64,000 bases of DNA from Chryseobacterium oranimense (GTDB taxonomy: Bacteria; Bacteroidota; Bacteroidia; Flavobacteriales; Weeksellaceae). Below are positions 52,873 to 62,507 of the stretch, one piece after another. A program made the translations under genes and the position numbers. Every line of letters begins with the position of its first letter. Position 1 is the first letter of the stretch. The stretch covers positions 3,162,001 to 3,226,000 of the forward strand of contig NZ_CP104203.1 in the NCBI RefSeq assembly GCF_025244725.1, given 5' to 3'. The notes beneath the pieces are model-generated. The model did not search any database and was not told the DNA's origin. It worked only from the letters and a program-made list of their open reading frames with translations.

Positions 52873-53092
52873 AAATTATTTTGAATACGTCTGTTAATAT
52901 TTCTTAATATTTTAAACAATATCCCAAAAGAAAATTATGTTTAAAATAGCACTTTGAAATATATCAGCTTAAATATATATATCATAGTAACTTATCCTCT
53001 TTTGCCATTCGATATATTTTCCACGTTTAATGTTAAACAATAACGATATTGAATATTTAAGTATTTTAGAATTGCATAAAGATAAATTTACA

Positions 53093-53100
53093 TAAATTTG
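53093..53100 (+). promoter_or_regulatory. ricT promoter box
   Basis: TAAATTTG, 22 bp before the ricT ATG at 53123. Confidence 0.55.
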
Positions 53101-53122
53101 CAAGATTATAAAAAATAGTTAT

Positions 53123-54526
53123 ATGAGTTGTGGATGCAAAACATCCGGCGATTCTGCCCACTCATGCGGACCAAAAAAAACCGCGAGTGGCTGTGAAAGT
53201 GTAAATACCTGTGGTAATAGTTATAAATTAAGTGTTTTCGACTGGCTTTCTAACATCAACAATCCCGCATCGAACAGGTGCGATATCGTGGAAGTTAGAT
53301 TTAAAAATGACAGAAAATCGTTTTATAAAAATGTAAACAATATCCCTTTACATATAGGTAGCGTAGTAACAGTAGAATCAAGCCCGGGACACGATGTAGG
53401 CGTTGTAAGCCTCACCGGAGAATTAGTAAAGATTCAGATGAAAAAGAAAAAATTTCCTGAAGAATCTATACTCAAAATATACAGACAGGCTAACCAGAAA
53501 GACCTTGAGGTCTGGCAGGAAGCCCGAAAAAAAGAAGACAGCGTAAAGCTTGAAGCAAGAAAGATCGCCCACAGAATAGGCCTTGAAATGAAGGTCACCG
53601 ACGTAGAATACCAGGGCGATGCCTCAAAAATAACGTTCTATTATACTGCTGATAACCGTGTGGATTTCAGACAGTTGATCAAAGAATATGCGGGAGCTTT
53701 CAGAACAAAGATCGATATGAAACAGATCGGGTTCAGACAGGAAGCTGCAAAAGTAGGTGGAATAGGTTCATGCGGAAGAGAACTGTGTTGTTCAACCTGG
53801 CTTACAGACTTCAGATCTGTCAATACTAACGTTGCCAGATATCAGCAGCTAAGTATTAATCCTCAAAAACTTGCAGGACAATGTGGTAAGCTGAAATGCT
53901 GCCTTAATTATGAACTGGACAGCTACCTTGATGCATTAAGCAACTTCCCTTCTTCTTCAACCACTCTGGATACAGAGAAAGGAAGAGCATTCTGTATTAA
54001 AATAGACGTTTTCAAAAAGAAAATGTGGTTTGCTTATGTAGACAGCTCTATGGCATGGTATGATTTTGATATTGACCTTGTTAAGAAGTTAATCGCCAAA
54101 AATAAAAGAGGTGAAAAAATCCTTCCTTTAGAAGATCTTAAGCAGCCCGATATCCCTGTACATACCATTGACCTTATCCAGGAAAACAATGTGGACCGGT
54201 TCGAAAAGAAGAACAGAGGCAACAACAGGAACAGAAATCAGAACAGACCGAACAACAACGGGCAGGCTCAGGGGCAGCAAGGACAGGGTCCAAAGAAAAA
54301 CAGACAGGAAAGACCTGAAAGGTCAGAAAGACCAGACAGATCGGAAAATCCTAATGCCAATTCCGGAAATCAGCCAAGGCAGCAGCCAAGACAACAACCT
54401 AAGCCGCAGCCAAAAGCACAGACGGAAAAAACAGAGACTCCTTCTGATCCAGAAAAAAAACAGCAGAACCCAAACAAGAAAAATTTCAAAAAGAAATATC
54501 CTCCAAAAAAAGATAAAAATGCGTAA
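53123..54526 (+). CDS. ricT: RicT/PSP1-domain protein
   Basis: A 467-aa PSP1 family protein. Conserved cysteines are in GSCGRELCCSTWL and QCGKLKCCLNYELD, which in Bacillus RicT bind Fe-S clusters in the Ric complex with roles in RNA maturation. The last 110 residues are low-complexity Asn/Gln/Arg/Pro and Lys rich (NRNRNQNRPNNNGQAQGQQG), probably disordered and RNA-binding. The gene overlaps gldH by 8 bp. Confidence 0.9.
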   Translation: MSCGCKTSGDSAHSCGPKKTASGCESVNTCGNSYKLSVFDWLSNINNPASNRCDIVEVRFKNDRKSFYKNVNNIPLHIGSVVTVESSPGHDVGVVSLTGELVKIQMKKKKFPEESILKIYRQANQKDLEVWQEARKKEDSVKLEARKIAHRIGLEMKVTDVEYQGDASKITFYYTADNRVDFRQLIKEYAGAFRTKIDMKQIGFRQEAAKVGGIGSCGRELCCSTWLTDFRSVNTNVARYQQLSINPQKLAGQCGKLKCCLNYELDSYLDALSNFPSSSTTLDTEKGRAFCIKIDVFKKKMWFAYVDSSMAWYDFDIDLVKKLIAKNKRGEKILPLEDLKQPDIPVHTIDLIQENNVDRFEKKNRGNNRNRNQNRPNNNGQAQGQQGQGPKKNRQERPERSERPDRSENPNANSGNQPRQQPRQQPKPQPKAQTEKTETPSDPEKKQQNPNKKNFKKKYPPKKDKNA

Positions 54527-54983
54527 AATTTTAGGATTATTACCTCTTATTCTTTTCTTTAGCTGCCATTCTTCCTCGGGAGAGAATGTCATCATGAATT
54601 CCGTGAATAACAAATGGAACAAGAAAAGCGAGCAAAAATTTAATCTTGAAGTTTCAGATCCGCAGAATCCTAAAAATATTATATTTGTTGTAAGAAATAA
54701 CAACACTTATCCTTACAGTAATATAAGATTTATTGTCAATTTCACCAATCTCCAGAACAAAAAGAAGGAAACAGATACCCTGAACTATGTGCTGGCAAAA
54801 CCAAACGGAGAATGGCTTGGTACAGGTTTTGGTGATACGAAGGAAGCATTATTTCAGTATAAAATGAACTATAAATTTCCGGGAAAGGGAAAATATGAAA
54901 TCAGCCTGATCCAGGCAATGAGGAACGATAACCTTCCGGGAATTGAAGACGTTGGAGTAAAAGTAGAAACGGCTAAACCGTAA
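54519..54983 (+). CDS. gldH: Gliding-motility lipoprotein GldH
   Basis: A 154-aa lipoprotein, lipobox LILFFSCHSSS with the lipidated Cys near residue 16. GldH is needed for gliding and type IX secretion in Flavobacterium. Family features are SVNNKWNKKSEQKFNLEV, LAKPNGEWLGTGFGD and the C-terminal PGIEDVGVKVE. The start (ATG at 54519) lies within the ricT stop region. Placement between ricT and a class A PBP is common in flavobacteria. Confidence 0.88.
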   Translation: MRKILGLLPLILFFSCHSSSGENVIMNSVNNKWNKKSEQKFNLEVSDPQNPKNIIFVVRNNNTYPYSNIRFIVNFTNLQNKKKETDTLNYVLAKPNGEWLGTGFGDTKEALFQYKMNYKFPGKGKYEISLIQAMRNDNLPGIEDVGVKVETAKP

Positions 54984-54989
54984 CCATAA

Positions 54990-57368
54990 ATGGAAGACAA
55001 CAGACAAAATGCAGGAAACAAGGGAAAAACCTTCCCCCTTCCTCCCAAAAAAAAGAAAGATACCTCTTGGAAAAAATGGGTCAGATTCATCTGGATTGGA
55101 CTCATTGCAGTAATTTTAGGTATTTCAGGACTTTTCTTTGCTGTTTCCCAGGGATTTCTTGGAGAAATGCCGGATGTAAAGGAACTCGAGAATCCTGATA
55201 TCTATGTTGCTTCTGAAATCATTTCATCCGATGGTGTTTTACTGGGGAAATTTGAAAAGGAAAAAACACAGCCAATTACTTATAAACAGTTACCTCCTTA
55301 CCTTATCTATGCTTTACAGGCAAAGGAAGATGAGCGTTTTAAAGAACACTCCGGAATCGATTTAAAATCTATTTTAAGAGCGGTCAGATATGGAGGCGAC
55401 AGAGGTGGAGGTTCTACCATTACGCAGCAGTTGGCTAAATTATTATTTACCAAAGAGCCATCCAAGAACCCGATCAAAAGGATGATTCAGAAATTAAAGG
55501 AATGGTCTGTTGCGGTAAGCCTGGAAAAGCGATATACAAAGGAAGAAATTATTACATTATATTTCAATAAGTTCGATTTCACATACAATGCGAACGGTAT
55601 TGAAATGGCTTCCAAAATTTATTTCAATAAAACAACTTCCCAGCTTACCCTTCCTGAAGCAGCGGTTTTTGTAGCGATGCTGGAAGCCCCAATTGCCAAT
55701 AACCCGATGAGAAATCCGGAACGTGCAAAGAGAAGAAGGGATGTCGTTTTACAGCAGATGCTTGAAACAGGTTATCTGGACCAGGCAACATATGATAAAG
55801 CTGTCAATACCCCTGTTGAGGTAGATTATCATCCGATCAAAAATATCAATGATGACTATTCTGCTTATTATAAATTCTATTTAAGAAAAGAAATCGACAA
55901 GTATCTGGAAGGCTATGAAAAAGAAACCGGAAAGAAACTTAATCTTTATAAAGACGGATTAAAAATATATGTAACCCTTGATTCAAAAATGCAGAAATAT
56001 GCAGAGGAAGCAATCAAGGAACACTTAACAGATCTTCAGAAAAGATTTGATGCCGAGCAGAGAGGCAGAAAAAACAGACCTTTCTACTATCTGACAGACA
56101 AACAGGTGAACAGTGTAATGACCCAGGCCATGAAGAGAACCGGCCGTTACAAACAACTGAAAGCCGCAGGAGTTTCTGAGGATTCTATTTTACTGGAATT
56201 CCATAAACCAATCAAAACTTCCCGCTTTACATGGGCTGGTGAGGAAGAGGTTGAAATGTCTCCTTGGGACTCTATCAGATACCACAAACAGATTGCACAG
56301 GCAGGTTTAATGTCTATGGTTCCTGGAAGTGGAGAGATCAAAGCATGGGTAGGTGGGATAGACTGGCAGCATTTCCAGTACGACCACATCAAGCAGGGTA
56401 AAAGACAGGTAGGATCTACATTCAAGCCTTTCGTATATGCTACAGCGATTATGAAACTGGGAATGACACCATGTTCAACTGTTTCTAACGGAACTTATGA
56501 CCACAAAGGGTGGCATGTACCAGGAAGAGGCGGAATGCTAACTCTGAAAGATGCATTGGCTCACTCTCAGAACCCGGTAGCCGCACGTCTTATTGAAATG
56601 ACAGGTGTAGATGCCGTTATCCAGACTGCAAGAGATTTGGGAGTTACAGAAGATATTCCTAGAAACAATACCATTGCTTTAGGTTCATCAGATATTACCA
56701 TCTATGAAATGCTTGGAGCCTACAGTACTTTCGCCAACTATGGAAACTACAATAAACCGGAAATGATCTGGAGAATTGAAGATGCCAACGGAAGAGTGAT
56801 CAAAGAAGTAAATGTAGAGCCAAAAGAAGTAATGAACCCAATGTATGCCTACACCATGATTGAACTCATGAAAGGAGTTGCACAGTTCGGTACCGCTTCA
56901 GGAGAGCTGGGAAGAAAAGGAATTTCAAAAGCAGTGGAAATTGCAGGTAAAACAGGTACTACACAGAACAACTCAGACGGTTGGTTTATGGGAATCACTC
57001 CAAAACTGGCGACAGGAGCCTGGGTAGGATGGGAAGACAGAGCCACCCACTTCTTCGGAACAGGTGAAGGTCAGGGTGCTAAAATGGCATTGCCGATCTG
57101 GGCCATCTTCATGAAGAAAGTATGGGCAGACAAATCCCTAGGAATTACTCCTGATGATAAGTTCACCAGACCATCTGACTGGAAAGACGGATGTTCCAAC
57201 CTGAAAGGCCTCGGTGAAGGATATGGAGATGACGGAGGACTTCAGACTATCGACGAGATCAAGAATCCAAGGCCGGTAGATCCAACTCCTAAACATAATA
57301 CAGAGAAAAAAGAAGAAAACGTTAATGAAAATCTTCACTCCGCCGATGAGGTAGATTTCAATAAATAA
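54990..57368 (+). CDS. Class A penicillin-binding protein 1A
   Basis: A 792-aa bifunctional wall synthase with one N-terminal membrane helix. The GT51 transglycosylase shows EDERFKEHSGIDLKSILRA and GGGSTITQQLAKLL. The transpeptidase has SxxK in GSTFKPFVYA, SxN in SQNPVAARL and KTGT in AGKTGTTQNNSDGW. It polymerises and crosslinks peptidoglycan. It starts 6 bp after gldH. A terminator follows. Confidence 0.96.
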   Translation: MEDNRQNAGNKGKTFPLPPKKKKDTSWKKWVRFIWIGLIAVILGISGLFFAVSQGFLGEMPDVKELENPDIYVASEIISSDGVLLGKFEKEKTQPITYKQLPPYLIYALQAKEDERFKEHSGIDLKSILRAVRYGGDRGGGSTITQQLAKLLFTKEPSKNPIKRMIQKLKEWSVAVSLEKRYTKEEIITLYFNKFDFTYNANGIEMASKIYFNKTTSQLTLPEAAVFVAMLEAPIANNPMRNPERAKRRRDVVLQQMLETGYLDQATYDKAVNTPVEVDYHPIKNINDDYSAYYKFYLRKEIDKYLEGYEKETGKKLNLYKDGLKIYVTLDSKMQKYAEEAIKEHLTDLQKRFDAEQRGRKNRPFYYLTDKQVNSVMTQAMKRTGRYKQLKAAGVSEDSILLEFHKPIKTSRFTWAGEEEVEMSPWDSIRYHKQIAQAGLMSMVPGSGEIKAWVGGIDWQHFQYDHIKQGKRQVGSTFKPFVYATAIMKLGMTPCSTVSNGTYDHKGWHVPGRGGMLTLKDALAHSQNPVAARLIEMTGVDAVIQTARDLGVTEDIPRNNTIALGSSDITIYEMLGAYSTFANYGNYNKPEMIWRIEDANGRVIKEVNVEPKEVMNPMYAYTMIELMKGVAQFGTASGELGRKGISKAVEIAGKTGTTQNNSDGWFMGITPKLATGAWVGWEDRATHFFGTGEGQGAKMALPIWAIFMKKVWADKSLGITPDDKFTRPSDWKDGCSNLKGLGEGYGDDGGLQTIDEIKNPRPVDPTPKHNTEKKEENVNENLHSADEVDFNK

Positions 57369-57388
57369 ATTCTCTTTTACAAATACAT

Positions 57389-57422
57389 AAGACCTTTCAA
57401 CAATTTGAAAGGTCTTTTCTTT
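57389..57422 (+). terminator. Terminator after the PBP1A gene
   Basis: AAGACCTTTCAA (57389-57400) pairs with TTGAAAGGTCTT (57405-57416), followed by T-rich DNA. Confidence 0.8.
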
Positions 57423-57431
57423 TATAATTAA

Positions 57432-57439
57432 TACCTTTG
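57432..57439 (+). promoter_or_regulatory. selO promoter box, near-leaderless
   Basis: TACCTTTG ends four bases before the selO ATG at 57444. If used, the mRNA would be leaderless or nearly so. Confidence 0.45.
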
Positions 57440-57443
57440 ACCT

Positions 57444-58985
57444 ATGAATATTGAACAGATCACACAACCCTTTACCGATATATTTCCGGGTGACCTTTCA
57501 GGTAATACAATGCAGAGAAACACCCCAAAAGTTTTATTTGCAACCGTAAAGCCGGCAGGTTTTGACGAGCCAAAGCTCATTGCCTTTAATGAACCCCTGT
57601 CTGAAGAGATAGGACTGGGAAAATATGAAGAAAAAGATCTGGGTTTTCTTGTAGGAAATGCCCTTCCTGAAAATGTAAAGACCTATGCTACCGCTTATGC
57701 CGGCCACCAGTTTGGAAACTGGGCAGGACAGCTTGGAGACGGAAGAGCCATCCTTGCCGGAGAAATCATCAGCAAAGAAGGAAAAAAGACGGAAATCCAA
57801 TGGAAAGGTGCAGGAGCAACCCCTTATTCCAGACATGCAGACGGAAGAGCCGTACTGAGATCTTCTGTACGTGAATACCTGATGAGTGAGGCGATGCATC
57901 ATCTGGGTGTTCCTACTACCAGGGCTTTAAGCTTGGCCTTTACCGGCGAAGATGTGGTAAGGGATATGATGTACAACGGAAACCCGCAGCTGGAAAAAGG
58001 AGCCGTTGTGATCCGTACCGCTGAAAGCTTTTTACGTTTCGGGCATTTTGAACTGATGTCTGCCCAAAGAGAATACAATACTTTGCAGGATTTAGCAGAT
58101 TTTACCATTGAAAATTACTACCCGGAAATCACTTCGGACGGTGATCAGAAATACAAAGACTTCTTTAAAAATATATGTACCCGAACAGCAGATCTGATGG
58201 TCGAATGGTTCCGGGTAGGGTTTGTTCATGGAGTTATGAATACCGACAACATGTCCGTTTTAGGCTTAACTATCGATTATGGTCCTTATTCAATGATGGA
58301 TGAGTATGATCTGAATTTCACCCCGAATACAACCGACCTTCCCGGAAGAAGATATGCCTTCGGAAAGCAGGGCCAGATTTCACAATGGAACCTTTGGCAG
58401 CTTGCCAATGCCCTTCATCCGCTCATCAAAGATGAAAAATTTTTAGAGGATACTTTAAATCATTACGGAACCTATTTCTGGGAAGCTCATGACAAAATGC
58501 TCTGCAGAAAATTCGGTTTTGATGAGCTCAGAGAGAGTGATGAAGAATTTTTTACCAACTGGCAGGGATTAATGCAGGAACTCCATCTGGATTATACCTT
58601 ATTTTTTAATCAGTTAGAAAAATTAAATCAAAACAGCAATATCAGAAGTCTTTTTGAGAACATTTCCTATTCCGGATTAGATGATGAAAAGATAAGAAAG
58701 CTGGAAGATTTTGTGAAGAACTATGATGCCAGGTTATCATACAATACCATTTCAAAAGAAGAATCGCTATCATTAATGAAACATTCCAACCCGAAATTCA
58801 CATTGAGGAACTATCTTCTCTACCAATGCATCGAAGAAATCAGCATCGGAAACACAGAAATGTTTGAAAAACTGACTCATGCTTTAGAAAATCCTTATGT
58901 AGAAATGTATCCTGAGTTTTCAGTAAAACGCCCTTCAACCTATGATGACACTACCGGATGCTCTACCCTATCCTGCAGCTCATAA
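57444..58985 (+). CDS. selO: SelO-type protein adenylyltransferase
   Basis: A 513-aa pseudokinase of the SelO/YdiU family that transfers AMP to Ser, Thr or Tyr of target proteins in redox-stress responses. Motifs include AYAGHQFGNWAGQLGDGRAI, WKGAGATPYSRHADGRAVLR, HGVMNTDNMSVLGLTIDYG with the catalytic Asp. The C-terminus GCSTLSCSS carries Cys at the place of the selenocysteine found in some homologues, with its Cys partner five residues earlier. The N-terminus at 57444 agrees with relatives. Confidence 0.93.
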   Translation: MNIEQITQPFTDIFPGDLSGNTMQRNTPKVLFATVKPAGFDEPKLIAFNEPLSEEIGLGKYEEKDLGFLVGNALPENVKTYATAYAGHQFGNWAGQLGDGRAILAGEIISKEGKKTEIQWKGAGATPYSRHADGRAVLRSSVREYLMSEAMHHLGVPTTRALSLAFTGEDVVRDMMYNGNPQLEKGAVVIRTAESFLRFGHFELMSAQREYNTLQDLADFTIENYYPEITSDGDQKYKDFFKNICTRTADLMVEWFRVGFVHGVMNTDNMSVLGLTIDYGPYSMMDEYDLNFTPNTTDLPGRRYAFGKQGQISQWNLWQLANALHPLIKDEKFLEDTLNHYGTYFWEAHDKMLCRKFGFDELRESDEEFFTNWQGLMQELHLDYTLFFNQLEKLNQNSNIRSLFENISYSGLDDEKIRKLEDFVKNYDARLSYNTISKEESLSLMKHSNPKFTLRNYLLYQCIEEISIGNTEMFEKLTHALENPYVEMYPEFSVKRPSTYDDTTGCSTLSCSS

Positions 58986-59040
58986 CAATAAGAAATATCA
59001 TAATATTAAACTCATCGGATCCGGTGAGTTTTTTTTATTC

Positions 59041-59048
59041 TATTTTTG
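59041..59048 (+). promoter_or_regulatory. Promoter box of the membrane-protein gene
   Basis: TATTTTTG, 13 bp before the proposed GTG start at 59062. Confidence 0.45.
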
Positions 59049-59061
59049 TAAAAAATTGACC

Positions 59062-60339
59062 GTGTCTTTTATTAAAGCAAAACTTATAGCCCTTTTAAAG
59101 CAGGTATTTCCAGCATCCTATACAGAACTTGCTGTCTTTCTGCTCTTTCTGATTTCTTACGGAACATTGGGCACCTACATCGCTCTTCATTATCGTATCA
59201 TTTTTGACAGCAGAATTCCCTGGGATGCCTATTTCAGCTTCGACAATAAAGCAATCGTAATGAGCGGCGGAAGTTTCGAGAGACATCCTCTGGCTTATTA
59301 TTTTTTCAACTGGATCAGGGAGTTTTCACTTTTTATGTCGGGTGGAAAAATGGATGCTACATTTAGGCTTACTCTCGCATGGCTGAGTAATATTGCCATA
59401 AGCTTGTGCATAGTACAAATATTTAAATATCTGAAGAACATTATCAGGCTTCCGTTAAAGATTACTTTATTACTTACTGTATTTTTCGGAGTTTTTTCTA
59501 CTCCTATTATCCTTTCTTTTACCCCGGAAAATTTCACTTATACCCTTCTTTTACTCTGTATTTACAATTATTACGCAGCTGTAAAGCTTAAAAAGGATGA
59601 AAAAATACCGGGATCCGCTTTAGTACTTGCAGGAATCACTATTGGAGGCATTACCATCACCAACCTGGCCAAAGTTTTTGTCCCTGTATTATTTGAAAAA
59701 GACCTTTTCAGAAGCTGGAAAAAATTGGGGAATGCTGCTTTCCGGGTGGGGCTTACAATAGCGTGTTTTACGTTTCTTTATTTGTTTCGGATTGATTTTA
59801 AATATGAAAATATACTCTCAAAAACCAATCAGCAGTATGAAAAATTCTCCAATGTAGAATCAATTCCCGACTGGGACATGATGCTTTCTTACTTTTTCGG
59901 GGGCAGTATTTTGTTTCCGAGTTTTATGACAACGGATAAACATAATATGAAAGGATTTGATTTCAAAGGGCTTCTCATGGAACCCTATTCATCTGTTTTT
60001 TGTTACGCTTTTGTCATCATACTATTAATCTTGATTTTGTGGAGTTATTTAAAAAACTTCAGGAACAAGCTGGTACAGATTATTGCCATTTCATTTCTGA
60101 TTGACATTGTGATTCATTGTGTGATGAGGTTCGGGCTTCATACCTCGTACATCTATGGAGGACACTTTGTTTTTGTGTATCCGATCATTTTAGGATGGCT
60201 GTTTTACGCATACAGATCAAAACCGGGAATGCTTTCATTTTTGACGGTAATAACCGGTGTCTTATTTGTCTTTTTATTAGCCAATAACCTTTTTAGAATG
60301 TCAGATTTCTTTCAGTTTCTGGAGACTTACTATCAATAA
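59062..60339 (+). CDS. Polytopic inner-membrane protein (DUF6080-like)
   Basis: A 425-aa protein with about ten hydrophobic helices. I place the start at the GTG at 59062 (then SFIKAKLIALLKQVF), because a promoter box lies at 59041-59048 and the longer frame from 58942 runs through the end of selO. Regions such as FDSRIPWDAYFSFDNKAIVM and SFTPENFTYTLLLLC suggest a glycosyltransferase-C-like or flippase-like membrane protein. I recall DUF6080 for this type, without certainty. Function unknown. A terminator follows. Confidence 0.65.
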   Translation: MSFIKAKLIALLKQVFPASYTELAVFLLFLISYGTLGTYIALHYRIIFDSRIPWDAYFSFDNKAIVMSGGSFERHPLAYYFFNWIREFSLFMSGGKMDATFRLTLAWLSNIAISLCIVQIFKYLKNIIRLPLKITLLLTVFFGVFSTPIILSFTPENFTYTLLLLCIYNYYAAVKLKKDEKIPGSALVLAGITIGGITITNLAKVFVPVLFEKDLFRSWKKLGNAAFRVGLTIACFTFLYLFRIDFKYENILSKTNQQYEKFSNVESIPDWDMMLSYFFGGSILFPSFMTTDKHNMKGFDFKGLLMEPYSSVFCYAFVIILLILILWSYLKNFRNKLVQIIAISFLIDIVIHCVMRFGLHTSYIYGGHFVFVYPIILGWLFYAYRSKPGMLSFLTVITGVLFVFLLANNLFRMSDFFQFLETYYQ

Positions 60340-60341
60340 AA

Positions 60342-60375
60342 AAAGCTGAGAATGTTCTCAGCTTTACTTTTATAT
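60342..60375. terminator. Bidirectional terminator
   Basis: AAAGCTGAGA (60342-60351) pairs with TCTCAGCTTT (60356-60365). It lies between the convergent membrane-protein and SPOR genes. Confidence 0.75.
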
Positions 60376-60388
60376 TTTGTATAAATCC

Positions 60389-60937
60389 TTATTTCGCTTC
60401 AGAACAGAAAATCCTGTACTGTACAGCAATTGCAGATTTGAAGTATTCTCTTATTTTTGAAAGGTCCGAAGCAGCACTCTGCTTCGTAAAGTAGCTTCCT
60501 GCCAGAATTTTGTAATTAGGTCTTAAAGAAGCATCCGTTTCTACTTTCAGGTTCGGGAATCTTTTTCTGAAGTAAGATTTCACCTCATTGGCCTCCTCAT
60601 TGCTTTTTACCGTTGTGATCTGGATCTTAAATCCTAAAATCCTCGGGTTTTTACGACAGATTTCCGCATTTGTGAGTTCTCTGCTCGGAACATAAATCTT
60701 CGGAGGTTTTGGCGCGCTCACAATTCCACTGTCTGTATTATTTTCTCTTACCGAATTGCCACCGGTTGTTTTGGAACATTTCCCTTCAATTCCTTCCAAA
60801 GCAGCACTTACTTTAGGGTCCATAGTCATAATCAGCTCTGTTCCCGAAAGAGTATCTCTTTGAACAACCTGCTGGGCTTCAACACTATAAAACCCAAATA
60901 ACGATAATATTGAAAATATTTTGATTAAATTTCTCAT
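60389..60937 (-). CDS. Exported SPOR-domain-like protein
   Basis: A 182-aa protein with a signal peptide (MRNLIKIFSILSLFGFYSVEA). The C-terminal 70 residues resemble a SPOR domain (GFKIQITTVKSNEEANEVKS then PNYKILAGSYFTKQSAASDL), which binds denuded glycan strands at the septum. A short linker with two cysteines precedes it. The promoter box TAAATTTG (minus, 60953-60960) gives a leader of about 12 nt. Confidence 0.82.
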   Translation of the reverse strand: MRNLIKIFSILSLFGFYSVEAQQVVQRDTLSGTELIMTMDPKVSAALEGIEGKCSKTTGGNSVRENNTDSGIVSAPKPPKIYVPSRELTNAEICRKNPRILGFKIQITTVKSNEEANEVKSYFRKRFPNLKVETDASLRPNYKILAGSYFTKQSAASDLSKIREYFKSAIAVQYRIFCSEAK

Positions 60938-60952
60938 TTAAACTTGTTTCCG

Positions 60953-60960
60953 CAAATTTA
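60953..60960 (-). promoter_or_regulatory. Promoter box of the SPOR gene
   Basis: The minus strand reads TAAATTTG. Confidence 0.5.
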
Positions 60961-61067
60961 TACAAATTAAAAAATTATACCAAACAACACTATTTAGAAT
61001 CAATACAAATTAAACGTAAATGATATTTTCCCTTTTCCATATACCGTTAAATTCCTGTTAAAAATAT

Positions 61068-61075
61068 TATTTTTG
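61068..61075 (+). promoter_or_regulatory. act operon promoter box
   Basis: TATTTTTG, about 45 bp before the actA start at 61120. Confidence 0.5.
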
Positions 61076-61119
61076 CGGAATTGATTGGTTCAATATTTTA
61101 CTAACATAAGATAATTTAA

Positions 61120-62484
61120 ATGATTAGTTGGAGAAAGCATTATAAACAAACGTTGATCGCGATAGGCTTATTGCTATCAACCAGTGCTTCAATTTACGGG
61201 CAAGACGGCGATCCTAAAAACGGCGAAAAACTTTTCAAAGCGAATTGTACTGCATGTCACGCGCTGGACAAACAAGTAATAGGACCTCCTTTGAAAGGGG
61301 TTGTAGAACGAGTAAAGACAGAAGGCGGTGTAGACAAAGATTGGCTTCACAAGTGGATCAAAGACAACAAAGCTCTTAGAGCTTCTGGGGACAAATACGC
61401 CAATGAGATTTTTGAAAAGTTTAATAAAACTGAAATGTTGCAGTTTCCGAACCTTACGGATAAGGATATCGACGACATCTTAGCTTTTACAACTAATCCT
61501 CCGGCTCCTGAGCCAGCCAAAACTGACGATAAAGCAACTGCAGGTGCAGGCGCAACATCAGTAGCACCGGCAAATAACACAACAACAAGCGTTGTAATCA
61601 TTTCACTTATTGCAATAGCAGGTTTATTGGTTTGGATCTTAATTAAACTGAGACAATTGGTTAAATTAGGCCAGTCTGAAGACCTTGCAGGACTGAACGA
61701 AACAAGAGTGAAGTCTTTCAGTGAAATCTACGAGAAATACCATTATGTAGGTAAAGCAATCCTGGGTATCCTTGCCCTGCTGGCCGCTTATGGAGTTTGG
61801 AACTGGATCATGTGGATCGGGGTTTACAAAGGATATAAGCCGGAACAGCCTATCTACTTCTCTCACAAAATTCACGCTGGAGAACAGAAAATCGACTGTC
61901 AGCTATGTCACTCCAGTGCCAAATACGGAAAAGTATCTGAAATACCTTCCATGAACGTGTGTATGAACTGTCACAGAACTATTTCTGAATACAATGCAGA
62001 ACACTACATGGAGCCAGGAAAAGATAAAGCATTCTACGACGGTGAGATCCAGAAGATCTACGCAGCTACAGGCTGGGATCCTGCAAAACAGCAGTACACT
62101 GGGAAAACACAGCCGGTTGAATGGACCAGAATCCACAACATGCCAGACTTCGTGTACTTCAACCACTCTCAGCACGTAATAGCAGGTGAGCAGGCGATCA
62201 TCAATTCTTTCAACAAAAAGAATCCTAACAACAAAATTGATGTTGTATGTAAAGCTTGTCACGGAAAAATTGATACAATGAATGTTGTTCAGATGGCTAA
62301 TGACTTCACGATGGGATGGTGTATCGAGTGCCACAGAACTACTGAGGTTGATATGAACAACGGTTATAATAAAGAATACTTCAAGAATCTACATGACAAG
62401 TTGAAAAAACAATATCCTAAGGATGGCGGTAAGATCACTGTAGATGCAATTGGAGGTCTTGAGTGTGGTAAATGTCATTATTAA
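61120..62484 (+). CDS. actA: Alternative complex III multihaem cytochrome ActA
   Basis: A 454-aa haem protein of alternative complex III, the quinol oxidase that replaces bc1 in many Bacteroidota. Six CXXCH motifs are visible: CTACH at residues 43-47 in an N-terminal mono-haem domain, then CQLCH (from 260), CMNCH, CKACH, CIECH and CGKCH. Two membrane helices (TSVVIISLIAIAGLLVWILI and AILGILALLAAYGVWNWIMW) separate the single haem from the five. A signal peptide starts the protein. First gene of the act operon. Confidence 0.93.
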   Translation: MISWRKHYKQTLIAIGLLLSTSASIYGQDGDPKNGEKLFKANCTACHALDKQVIGPPLKGVVERVKTEGGVDKDWLHKWIKDNKALRASGDKYANEIFEKFNKTEMLQFPNLTDKDIDDILAFTTNPPAPEPAKTDDKATAGAGATSVAPANNTTTSVVIISLIAIAGLLVWILIKLRQLVKLGQSEDLAGLNETRVKSFSEIYEKYHYVGKAILGILALLAAYGVWNWIMWIGVYKGYKPEQPIYFSHKIHAGEQKIDCQLCHSSAKYGKVSEIPSMNVCMNCHRTISEYNAEHYMEPGKDKAFYDGEIQKIYAATGWDPAKQQYTGKTQPVEWTRIHNMPDFVYFNHSQHVIAGEQAIINSFNKKNPNNKIDVVCKACHGKIDTMNVVQMANDFTMGWCIECHRTTEVDMNNGYNKEYFKNLHDKLKKQYPKDGGKITVDAIGGLECGKCHY

Positions 62485-62507
62485 TAACTAAAAAATTAGA
62501 AGTATAA

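Noticed and set aside
54168..54518. Upstream extension of the gldH frame
   Set aside because: It is the RicT low-complexity tail read in another frame; the lipoprotein signal starts at 54519.
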